Origin: Spisula solida
Lineage: Eukaryota; Mollusca; Bivalvia; Venerida; Mactridae
DNA length: 64,000 bases
Direction of reading: 5' to 3'
Assembly (NCBI GenBank): GCA_947247005.1
Contig: OX365949.1
Coordinates: forward strand, 20,401,130 to 20,465,129
The notes beneath the pieces are model-generated. The model had not been told where the DNA came from. It did not search any database and saw nothing but the letters and a program-made list of their open reading frames with translations. The translations under genes were made by a program, and so were the position numbers. Positions 49,096-59,009 of the stretch are shown here, piece after piece. The first letter of the stretch is position 1. Every line of letters begins with the position of its first letter.

Positions 49096-50609
49096 TATTA
49101 TTAAATACTTACTTTTTTATTAAACGTGACTTATTGGCATCAGACATATACGCAAACTCAGTCAAGTAATATTCTATAAATCTTGTTTCGAAACCTCGAC
49201 CGTCTCCAGGGCACACAATATTGTAAGTTTTACGCATGCTGTCTCGAAATGTTTACGGTCGGACTACTTTCAAGGAGAAAAGCATCAAATCTTGCTATAT
49301 ATAATTACTACGCGATTTATTTTAATACAGCGTATGAACATGTTATTTTTAAAAACTCCTAGATTGTTTTGCTAATGACAGAAGAATAAGGACTTCAATA
49401 GGCGCGCCCGCCCACAAAGGAGGTTGTTAAAAATTGGCTTATTAAACAGGATATCATCTTTGTTGACTCTCGAAATAGTCAGTCTTTGTTAGCAGATGAT
49501 AGTATACTGACATATAAGTAAAATCAGTGTTTGCCTAGTTTTACATTGTTAAATGCAGTACCTAAGGTTGTCTTTTAATCCTTACTCAACACACCAAGGC
49601 AAAAACAAAATGATATGGTGGTTCTTGGGTGGTCTTTACAATGCATCTTAAGGGAAAACTTAAAATGTTCTTAAAATCTTAAAATTTCCTTAAGTGTATC
49701 AACGTATGGAAAAATCAAGATTTTCATTTTTTACATAGTCTAGAAGCATTAGGTAAAGAGTGCAGCTTAAGTCAAAATATTTAAGTTTTCCCTTAGAACT
49801 ACAATATAACTTGTTTTTGCCTAATACAGAGTTCAAACATATGGAAAGGACAAAGCAATTTTATAATTACTGTGATTATATTAGTGGATAGCAAATACAG
49901 AACAATGCTACATGTCCAACCTATAACACATGTAATATACAATAAAAGCAATTACAAAATTTGAACATAATTATAGTGCTGAAGTAATTAACATTGGATT
50001 AATAAATGGCCCCAAATCCACGAAAAACAACTTATTGCTTAGCTAAGAATGCTAATTTCAAAAAACATGTTTGTGGGTTATACAAATATATATTGTTTCG
50101 TCTCAATGGGATGTCAATTTACCAGAGAAAAACATTATAAGTTTACAGAAAAAAGTGTTTTAAAGTAATAAACATCTAAAGTAAAAGCTTAAATCCTATA
50201 CAACAGGCTGAAGAAGGAAATTCATGTTTGTTGCCTTTCCATGAGTATTTCATACAACATTTACCTACTATATTATTATTAGCAATAAATAAGTTTCTGG
50301 AAGCGATATACATAACAAGAATAAATGTGTAGTCATAATTATAATGAATTTAAAATAACAGTCTTAGCTAAGTTATAACTTTAGTTCTTCCGTGAAATTG
50401 GGGTCCAGAAACCAACACACCTGCCTCTTCATTCCCCATAGTTGGTGCCCATGAGCTTCGAAATACGGTACACTATGAAAGTGAGATTTGGAGGACGACA
50501 CGATTTAGCCAAAAACATAATCAGTAACATTTAGCAGTACTTGTCAATAAATGAGCAAAAAATGACATTTGAAGTGATTTGGACAGGAGCAGTTTTAAAC
50601 TATGACTAT

Positions 50610-50680
50610 ATTACTAAATTTCACCGTCTTTGCGTCACTATTTCATATGACGTCATATCCGGTGGTCAACAGATGTCCAG
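50610..50680 (+). repeat. Solo unit of the CRE-bearing repeat, copy 2
   Basis: TGACGTCA at 50648-50655 in the same context as copy 1. Confidence 0.65.
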
Positions 50681-52169
50681 TATGTACCTTTGTTGTATAT
50701 TATATGTTCAGGTAAAATAGGTGAGTGGCATCTCACATTGTCCAATGGTATAAATAGATTATTCATGTCAGTCACTTGTTTACAACACATTATGTACAAA
50801 TTATTACAATTTCTCTATTAATGTCTTATTTTATAGACATTTTGTGTATTAGTATATGAAGCTCAGTAAAAAAGATTTTGGTTTTCACTGCTTTTTTTCT
50901 CCCATTAATCTGTTTAAAACAATAAAAAATACAATTTTACAATATTGCTATGTTTGTATACAAGTGGCAGACCTGAATAAATGAACTATAACACTGTATA
51001 TTATTTTGAATATCTAATATGGATAGCTCGCTAAGCTTGTATTAATATATGATTATATAACATGTAATTAAAAGCAATCATCTCTTTACCTACACTAAGC
51101 TTGGAACAGTGGAGTTAAATAATATATGACAATCATTCGGAGCACCTTGCACCACGCCGTGTATCAACCTACACCACAAGTTCCATTACATGAAATAATA
51201 AATATGCACTTGGAATAACGTCAATAAAACATTCTACAAGACATTGAAATCATATTAAAATCACATTATAGAGCAATGACTCAGCATCGATATTTTGTCT
51301 AAACCCCTCATTGAAACGAAACTATTATACTTCACCCTATTAAACAATCATATCTCCGTGTAATAGATTTCTAACCAAATGAATACAAATCATCATTTAT
51401 TGTATGCAATATTATGAATCATAGCATTACATCTTCTATATATAGAAAGTTATCTAACAAAAAATATATCGGTTTAGAACGAATATTTAATTGAATTCTT
51501 CGAAGTGGAATTTCGAGACACAGTCGCGACGGTAACATAATTTGAAGAAAACAAGCCCCCACGTTTTGAACAGATCACTCTTTATAGATCAGTATTAAAG
51601 ATATTCTATGACCATCGTAATATTTTTAAAATAAAATATGTTTATGATCACAGTGGCTTAAACGTTCGTATTACTATTTAAAATAGAACCATTGTCATCA
51701 CATGACGTTACAGTATTTTTTAGTTTTCACGAAATTAAATGCGACATATAGAACTATTTTCAGAGCAATTTCATGATTCCAATTACGGATATTCTAGCTA
51801 ATGGGATCACAAAAAAGATTGGATCTTTCGTTTTAAAGAATGCTCAAATTACCATAGAACATCATTAAAACGTTTGCTTGATACACGGAGCAGTCCAAAG
51901 TGTTCCGAATGATGAAAACTCCTCAAATGACATACCTCTATCGTACTGAGCGTTATCTTGGTTTGGAATGTTACAATTTTTAAAATAATAAAAATAAAAC
52001 CTCAGATTTATTTAACTGGATAAATAAGCAGCATGAAAAATGGAAAAAATACAGACAGGGATATCCTCATGCATTCTTGACCATACAAGTCAGGTGCGTA
52101 CACAAATAATGGAAAAACCCGTGGAGTAGGATTTCATTTCACTGGCAAACAGTCTTCATACAACGTCGA

Positions 52170-52600
52170 ACGTAACTATGTAATGTTATTACTAATATCC
52201 AAGGTATTTGCGTCACTTTTTCGCGTGACGTCACATCCGGAGGTCAACTATGTAATAATATCACTAATATCCAACATATTTGAGTTACTATTTCGCGTGA
52301 CGTCACATCCGGACGTCAACTATGTAATTAAATTACCAATATCCATAGTAGTATCGGCGTCACTTTTTTATGTGACGTCTCATCCGAGCGTCAACTATAT
52401 AATAATTTTACTAATATACATCGTTTTTATGTCACTATTTCATGTGACGTCACATCTGGAGGTCAACTATATAATTGTATTACTAATATCCATTGCATTT
52501 CCGCCTATATTTTATGTGACGTCACATAAGGAGGTAAACTATATAATTACACCTCTAATAACCATCGTCATTTCATGTGACGTCACATGTTACACCATAA
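52170..52600 (+). repeat. 72-bp tandem array with CRE palindromes, copy 2 (6 units)
   Basis: TGACGTCA at 52226, 52298, 52445, 52517 and 52578, with TGACGTCT at 52373: five of six perfect, against three of six in copy 1. A 150-codon frame (52183-52635) with a 24-residue repeat spans it because 72 is a multiple of three; it is broken in copy 1. It lies about 480 bp downstream of the channel stop codon. Confidence 0.88.
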
Positions 52601-53060
52601 ATCCCTCGTTACTGATGATACAGTACTATCAATAGTACCAACACAATTTTTATCCCCTATTAAAAAGCGCTCACATATTCCATATTCGAACATTTAATGA
52701 GCTGACTGAACTCGTCGAATATTAAGAAGACTGCAACTAACATAACATGTTACATTACAGTTGAATCACAAATTCATTAATTGTAACACATGAACTTATT
52801 ATTTGCAATTAGTAGTTAATTAACACAGACATTTTTTCAAACACTGGACTCTAAATCTAATAAATAGAGTCAGTTAATTGGACGAATGGATTCACGTGAG
52901 ACGACGTGCTTAAAGCTTCTTTTATTTCTCATAGTTTTGTCTTGGACGAGTTTCCATTTGTTAGGAAAGCACGAACCTCGTTTAAACTAGTTCTGCATTT
53001 GTAGAACGAAAATATACCCACTGTTAATTCCTGTCATAATATGTTATCTACGTCTCAACT

Positions 53061-53066
53061 TTTATT
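53061..53066 (-). terminator. AATAAA polyadenylation hexamer overlapping the channel stop codon
   Basis: On the minus strand the stop TAA is followed by TAAA, so that AATAAA begins on the second base of the stop codon. If used, it would give a 3' UTR of only about 15-30 bases. The segmental duplication loses homology about 20 bp further on (near 53044). The hexamer could be coincidental in AT-rich DNA. Confidence 0.4.
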
Positions 53067-54585
53067 AACTCCTCGATTCCTCCTCGGATACATTGGGCGA
53101 GTATACTGACGTTGTTGGAGTGACAGGAGTACTTCCGGTGGTTGCCACGTTACTCGGAAACTCGTCACTCTTACACGTCATCATTGTCTTTAATTCTCGT
53201 AATTGATCATGCATAGATGTCATAAGTCCTTCCATATTTTCAATCTGTTGTTTAAGATTATCATGATCGTCTTTAACCTGTTCAACCATATCATAAACCT
53301 CATTTACATTTTTGTTTATTTCAACTGGTCCTATAAGGGATTCACCCACCTGTGTTCTCAGATATCTAGAATGGTTCATGTCTCTAACGGCATGCAGCAG
53401 ACGGCGTCTATGTATCACAAATCTGTCCTCAGTTGCAGCTACTCCCAGCCTACGCAAACGACATAGAGTTAAAAACTGAGTCACTACCTTTGCAGCTGCA
53501 TGTTTATAGCTTTTATCTTTTTTAATTTGTTGTACAAACGTATGAACGTACTTCTCACCCCTCGTTTGCTCTAATTTTCTAGTAAGAACCGCGACACAGA
53601 GTGCCATAAGTCCGACACCCATCATACCGGTGCCGATTGCCAGCACGCGCCCACACGTGGTACGAGGTACTACGTCACCATAACCGAGTGTCAAAAATGT
53701 GACGCAGGTCATCCATATAGCTTGCATAAAGAATGTTTGTCGATGATTTTCCAAAGTGTAATGCTCACACATTCTCAAAGAATAACTGTTTATAAGTAGT
53801 ACTAACCCCATAATCGAAATTAAACACGTTCCCGGAAGAGAAGTCATTAGAGCTTTAAAAACGAATTGTGCGTTGATATTTACGTTGCTCATTGCTCCTA
53901 AACTCTGCACGGTGGTATCACAGAACAATGCACTATGGACAACCATGAATCTCATTAATAAATACACCCTAAGGAACATTAGAATGGTAAACACGGAATT
54001 CAAAGGAAGCCTCTCTACGGTAAAGGCGTGAAGTTCGTCGACGCGGGAAACATACATGGGCAGTGAGACATCCGTGGAAAACGGCATTGGATGTATTATA
54101 CAGACAGTCAATTCTGTACAAAGTTTAGCCATATCTTTCCAGTCGGTAACTAATCTCCAGTTATTAAGTCCCTGACTTACAAGTCTGAGCTTAATACCGA
54201 TCACATGGTACATGACGATCGAAGCCAGCAAGCCAATGGTTGTTATCGAAGTTATCACACGTAGGTATACCGATATTGGCTTGTTTGTACTGTAAGCTTC
54301 AGCAAATTGGCATTCGGTGTCAATTATTGTTATCATTATTCCTAATATGGCTAGTACGAATGCCATATCAGACACTCTAGTTCTTCGACCAATAAGTTCC
54401 TTGCGCCTGCGCAGACGATACCCAAGGTTCTTGGTGTCAAGGACGCTTTCTCGTTTTCCACGAGGCATGATCAGATTTTCTGTGCTAACGTTCTCAGTGC
54501 TAACGTATGAAGGGTACTGCCAATGTCCGTTTACTAGAGGTAGATCTGGGGAGTCCATACTCGGTACTGAACACATGGGTAAATT
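53065..54585 (-). CDS. SK-type (KCNN-like) small-conductance calcium-activated potassium channel, large terminal coding exon
   Basis: A 503-residue open frame from the Met at 54576 to a TAA at 53065. The order of parts matches the SK/KCNN family: basic pre-S1 stretch LGYRLRRRKEL (51-61), S1 (~70-89), S2 (~103-127), S3 (~152-163), S4 (~192-212), S5 (~246-266), pore helix and filter TLGYGD (296-301; vertebrate SK channels usually have SIGYGD), S6 (~308-332), then the TRKLE..EKYVH..AAAKV region (332-364) typical of the SK calmodulin-binding domain, and a C-terminal coiled coil (~424-466). The family opens K+ channels in the plasma membrane when constitutively bound calmodulin binds Ca2+. The exon begins after a strong acceptor (CTTTTATTTCAG, AG at 54586-54587), so an upstream exon exists outside what I can identify. 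Met1 has a weak start context (C at -3); Met7 (AGTATGG) has a strong one and could be the real start. All transmembrane segments lie in one exon, unlike vertebrate KCNN genes. No frameshift or stop is present and the key pore residues are intact, so it looks functional. KCNN1-4 orthology cannot be assigned. Confidence 0.93.
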   Translation of the reverse strand, partial: NLPMCSVPSMDSPDLPLVNGHWQYPSYVSTENVSTENLIMPRGKRESVLDTKNLGYRLRRRKELIGRRTRVSDMAFVLAILGIMITIIDTECQFAEAYSTNKPISVYLRVITSITTIGLLASIVMYHVIGIKLRLVSQGLNNWRLVTDWKDMAKLCTELTVCIIHPMPFSTDVSLPMYVSRVDELHAFTVERLPLNSVFTILMFLRVYLLMRFMVVHSALFCDTTVQSLGAMSNVNINAQFVFKALMTSLPGTCLISIMGLVLLINSYSLRMCEHYTLENHRQTFFMQAIWMTCVTFLTLGYGDVVPRTTCGRVLAIGTGMMGVGLMALCVAVLTRKLEQTRGEKYVHTFVQQIKKDKSYKHAAAKVVTQFLTLCRLRRLGVAATEDRFVIHRRRLLHAVRDMNHSRYLRTQVGESLIGPVEINKNVNEVYDMVEQVKDDHDNLKQQIENMEGLMTSMHDQLRELKTMMTCKSDEFPSNVATTGSTPVTPTTSVYSPNVSEEESRS

Positions 54586-54604
54586 CTGAAATAAAAGAAA
54601 ATGC
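54586..54604 (-). promoter_or_regulatory. 3' splice acceptor of the SK-like channel exon
   Basis: Read on the minus strand, a T-rich tract CATTTTCTTTTATTTCAG ends 9 bases before the first Met codon of the channel. This is a textbook polypyrimidine tract plus AG. The nine bases between AG and ATG contain no stop in frame, so the upstream exon could be 5' UTR or could add N-terminal codons. Confidence 0.8.
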
Positions 54605-55015
54605 AGTTAAACCATCTTTCATAAAGAATATAGTACGACCTCTCAAGACCAATAACCTTTGGCAAACGAAAGTTTTGTTTGAACGGAGAGGTAAAATTTA
54701 TAGATAATGGATACTTCTCGAACAAATGGTTTTGTTACATGAAACCCATTTCACCATCTGACTCAAATACATCATCCGATTCATTTCAATACAACATCTA
54801 GGTTATACCAAACTTGCCATGGTAGCTACTGTCCGTTAACTTATATTTGGTTTCAAGAAATTATGCGCGCTTTGTTTAAAAATTTGGTCAAACTCTGTGA
54901 GGTAATACTAAGTCTTTCACACATTTTTACAGCTGAAACTAGGTCATTCATTTTTTTTGTATGTGCAACTAGGTTTATCGACCATTTGAAGGCTTAAACT
55001 TTCAGGGCAGTTAAG
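54605..55015. other. Channel intron or upstream sequence, nothing recognised
   Basis: By position this is intronic to the SK-like gene. No further coding exon is evident; frames at 54317-54725 are antisense or intronic shadows. Confidence 0.5.
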
Positions 55016-55019
55016 TCCC

Positions 55020-55130
55020 TCTTCTTATTCTGTTGTGTGTTGGGCATTGTGTCGTGAAATTGTCGGCTGTGTGGTGTTTATGTTTTCTGTGCTCGGCTGT
55101 TTGTCTGTCCGAGTTTTAGTATAAATAATT
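55020..55130 (+). repeat. Repeat family U, copy 3 (short)
   Basis: GTGTTGGGCATTGTGTCGTG and TTTTCTGTGCTCGGCTG match 32790-32970. Confidence 0.65.
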
Positions 55131-55533
55131 TTATCTGGTTTTATAACTTGCGTATACAGTAGCGAGTTTGAAGAATTTTAGCTATTTTAACAAAAAAATA
55201 GAAAGATATTAATTTATGGATATAAAGTATGTAGACATGTAACATCATTTGTTAGTTTTGGACACAAAATCAAACTTTTATTCGTTAACACGTTTTACAG
55301 CAACTAGCAATTTGTTATAATAATAAAATGTGCTTGGCTGCATCTTCTTATAGGTATATTAGTTTAACAAATTTGTATCCTAAAAAGATGATTATAAATC
55401 AGACAGAGACGTTAACACCCAACAGATACAACAGAACTCAAAGAAGCACTTAAATATAATAAACACATTTAACGGAACACTGATAAAAAACCCTACACGA
55501 CTCGACACGTACAACAGCCTGCCACATTGCTTA

Positions 55534-55930
55534 GGCCAGAGTTCTTTGATTTTTCTTTACTTGGACCCTCCTGCCCATTTTTTTTGTCATTTTTAATTTT
55601 TTATTAGAAAACTGGAGAAAAAAATGCATATAATGTTTTGATGATAAATGTACTAGTCTTGTTTTAATATTTCATTATTTTGTCAATAATAAGTTGTACT
55701 ATATTAGTGTTTTAGTTTAAATATAATTTGGCTGTTTTCTTGAAAACTTACACACTGTGACTGTTGTTGAGTGTTGATTGCTTTATAACGGACCGTCATT
55801 GACTATTCTACCACCAACAGCTCTATGAAGCTATATTTCGGGAGTTTTTTTATTTTTATCTTTTTCCCTCAGCCTTCCGAAATTTGACTCAAAAAAGTCT
55901 GAGTAACAAGAAAATAAAAAAACTCTGGCC
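55534..55930. mobile_element. 397-bp PIF/Harbinger-like MITE with TTA target duplication
   Basis: Ends GGCCAGAGTTCTTTGATTTT and, reverse complemented, GGCCAGAGTTTTTTTATTTT. TTA flanks at 55531-55533 and 55931-55933. A 3-bp TTA/TAA duplication with ends beginning GG is the PIF/Harbinger hallmark. No coding capacity. Confidence 0.8.
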
Positions 55931-56459
55931 TTAATCAGTCAAACATTACCGGAGTTATAAAAGTCAATGAACAATAACGCACCACATGAAAACTATAAAA
56001 ACAAAAGGCACGATGACAATAATGTTATATTTTTATTTTCTTATACTGGAAAAATGATATTGTAGGGTTTCCACCTTAGTGGACATGTATTAACTGAAAC
56101 TGAAACTGAAAAATTAAACTGAATAAACGGATTATGTCGAGGGGTTTTCTCAGAGGATTATTAGACATGTCCAGGATACTCAGGATTTTCTTTCCTAAAC
56201 GCACGGGTGATTAGACAGTCAGTCAGTTGGATACGTCTAATATTCTTTTGAGGCGACCCCCTCAACATTATCGGTTTATCAGGTTTATTTTTCAGTTTCA
56301 GCTCGTGCAAGTACAGTAAAAGTACGAGTATACGGACTGTGAGAAATGCCGCTAAGTTAAACTAGTTTTATAGATACACAACAACCTTGTTAAAATTAAT
56401 ATTATTGATGAAAAGAAGCCTGTGCCAATACCTTGAAAGAAATAATCAGCTGGGAGAAG

Positions 56460-56860
56460 TTTGCCCGATATTCGTAATTCGTCATTCATTTCGACATTTA
56501 GAATACCTAAGTTAAATGTCTAATTCGACATTTATTTCGACATTCATGGCTTACTCTTTTTTTTAAATTTAAATGTTAAATTCGACATTTTGAAAACATT
56601 TGTTTTTGGATGTTGAATTCGAAATTCATTTAGACATTCAAATTGACTATGATTTTGAAAAAAAACCTTGAATACTGAATTAAAAACAAATTTAAACAAA
56701 AAGTACCTTTCGAATTCGACATTCAACTCAGTTAAATTGAATGTCGAAATAAATGTCGAATTCGAAATGTTTATTTTTGTTTTGTTCAAACTTTTTTTAA
56801 AAAAAACTGAATGTTGAATTCCGTATTCATTTCGAAATTCTTTGCAAGCAAACCCCTTTG
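56460..56860. repeat. ATTCGACATT-type simple/foldback repeat cluster
   Basis: Many variants of AATTCGACATT and ATTTCGACATTCA in both orientations. ATTCGACATTCAACTCAGTT/AAATTGAATGTCGAAT forms a palindrome near 56715-56750. The 128-codon minus frame at 56544-56930 follows from this composition. Confidence 0.7.
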
Positions 56861-57514
56861 CCACGACTTTCGAGATTCTAATTAGTTTCTTTAATGTTAA
56901 AAGGAAGGTCGAATATCGCGCCAACTTCACACAGCTGACATAATCATTTCTACTTTTTAAAAAGACATACTATTATATTGTTTGGCAGTATATTGTGCCT
57001 GTCTGAACAAATTCCACATACGTATTTAGCTTACATTCACTTATATTTTGGCAGCACCTGACAAGTTTGTTTAGTTTTGACAGGAAAACACAATGTTCCG
57101 TTCGAATTACACAATACAAACTTAACCTAATAAGCATTTTTCTCGTAGATTCTTGACCACAACGTCTGATGCTAAACTCTAGCAAATGTCATATTTTAAA
57201 GAGCTAAGCCGGTAAGTCCAGTAGCTAGAGGAATATTCTAAAACAATCCTTCCTGTTGAGAATTGAAAAAATAGCCGAAAACAAGGAAGAGTGGAAAGCT
57301 TAAGTCCTTGTCCTGTGTGCCCCATGAAATAATAAGGAGTAGGGAAGACAGGTAGTACAGTATTATAGTTTATACTAATTTATTTAAGGTCGATTGTGAA
57401 ACAAGTTTTTCAAACTTATATTAATCACTCTCGACACCTCATTCCTGATGTTATCCATCGACACGAGGGTATGAGAGAAGAGGAGCCAGTTTCCCTTTTA
57501 TGCGGAACGTCTAG

Positions 57515-57630
57515 CAAGGGAATTTCTGGTACCATTTTTATTTCGTCTTTGGTATGACGCGGCCAGGGATCGAACCCGAGACCTCCCGCACTCGAAGCGA
57601 ACGCTCAACCACTAGGCTATCGAGTATTGT
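57515..57630 (-). mobile_element. tRNA-derived SINE fragment 1
   Basis: The minus strand shows A box TAGCCTAGTGG and B box GGTTCGATCCC, then a short body CATACCAAAGACGAAATAAA. Both promoter boxes are intact. Confidence 0.75.
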
Positions 57631-57749
57631 AATTACCGTAGTCTTTTTCCAAGTGCAGTATTACAGTTACTAGTAATGTACACTCTTCCACCGTACTCAC
57701 AGGTTAATGTATCATTGTTAAATAATTTCTTCATTTGCAGAAATCGAAA

Positions 57750-57875
57750 AAGCATGGAACATACTAGTACCATTCTTATTTCGTCTTTGGTATGACGCGG
57801 CCTGGGATCGAACCCGAGACCTTATTCACTCAATGCGGACGCTCTATACCACTGGACAATCGAACTTATTTAACA
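57750..57875 (-). mobile_element. tRNA-derived SINE fragment 2
   Basis: Same family and orientation 240 bp away: B box GGTTCGATCCC intact, A box weaker (TGTCCAGTGG), same CATACCAAAGACGAAATAAG body. Confidence 0.75.
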
Positions 57876-58460
57876 AATTCAGCATAAAACATAAGGTAAA
57901 TAAAATACAATAATGACAATACTATTCCATTGATATAATAAAACTTGAGCGACAAACCTGCGTTAGAAAACTATATCCATTAATAAATGTAACACTGTTG
58001 CGACACTGTGGTGTTGTAGGTAATAGCAAAATGCAATAATAACCAGCAACGTCCTGTCACAACTAAATATGTATACTAAAATGAGACAACGACTTTCCCT
58101 TTCAAAGATATACCCTAACTGGTGTAAGAAAGTCATCAACAAACAAACTTATCATTTAAACATGAAATAATTACTAGCTAACCTTCTAAGCTCGTTTATC
58201 AAGAATACTAATTTGATACGTTGCCTAGCGACAGAAACACCTCAACGTCGTTGACATTTCCAGAAACGCGTTAGGTAACCGTACCAGGGTAATCAAATAG
58301 TCACTTTGAAAACCTCTTTCATGTGAGTTCATTTAAACATTCATAGGAAGCTCATAAGACCGTGTTGGATCGATATTGTGTTGAAGGTTAAACAGCCACG
58401 TTAATAACGAACATGTTGGATATTGCTTTCCATCCGAATTAGGTTAAGTATTCATTCGTC

Positions 58461-58672
58461 CTGTACATTTAGTGTAATGTGAGAGTGACGCTGTAGTTTA
58501 TGCGTACACAAAATACTACAACCATTGTCATAACAGAGCGAACATATTTTTAAAGTGTAGCATTGTAATTATAAAAGCCTTCATAATTGGTTTTACACCG
58601 TAATATTTATACTTAGTAGTTGGCTCGACCACTGCGTCACTCTATTGTGATCCTAACTCGACAGTATATTCA
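58461..58672. mobile_element. Diverged relative of the 209-bp MITE
   Basis: Shares GTGACGCTGTAGTTTATGCG-like start, GGTTTTACACCGT middle and CACTGCGTCACT end with 39481-39689, same orientation. The right terminal repeat is recognisable (GAGTTAGGATCACA on the minus strand), the left one is eroded. Confidence 0.75.
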
Positions 58673-58789
58673 AGTTTTCATTAGATGATGAAAATCTATG
58701 GAATTGTTATATGAGTGTTGAAAATAACATTTTATACATATTCTATGCCATTGTGTGCTAATTATGGGGTATATTCGTAATTATTTAGT

Positions 58790-59003
58790 CTGAGTGCCAC
58801 ACTCAGCACTCAGATTGACAGATTACATTTATAGCTCACAAATACACTATATTACACTAAGAAATAAGCCAAAATTAATATTTAGTACCTATTTAACATT
58901 ATTACAACTTCTAGTTGTAAAAAAATGTTGCTATGAACCTCGGAAGAATGAAATTCAATATTTGAGTGCTGAGTGTTGAGTGCTGAGTGCTGAGTGTTGA
59001 GTG
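58790..59003. repeat. Inverted/microsatellite element (GAGTGCTGAGTGTT)
   Basis: Left edge CTGAGTGCCACACTCAGCAC pairs with a right-hand run of alternating GAGTGCTGAGTG / GAGTGTTGAGTG (58965-59003). The frame at 58794-58979 is spurious. Confidence 0.65.
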
Positions 59004-59009
59004 TAAGTT

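Larger units (their letters stand above)
45240..53044 (+). repeat. Segmental duplication, copy 2
   Basis: Direct duplicate of 34120-42367, ending about 20 bp beyond the stop codon of the SK-like channel. Lacks the 209-bp MITE and has small indels. Near-identical centre (47.22-50.33 kb), diverged ends. Confidence 0.93.

Noticed and set aside
52183..52635. 150-codon frame with a 24-residue repeat
   Set aside because: Direct consequence of the 72-bp array; the duplicate in copy 1 is frameshifted; no start context or homology.
56544..56930. 128-codon minus-strand frame rich in Phe, Asn and Lys
   Set aside because: Translation of the ATTCGACATT simple-repeat cluster.
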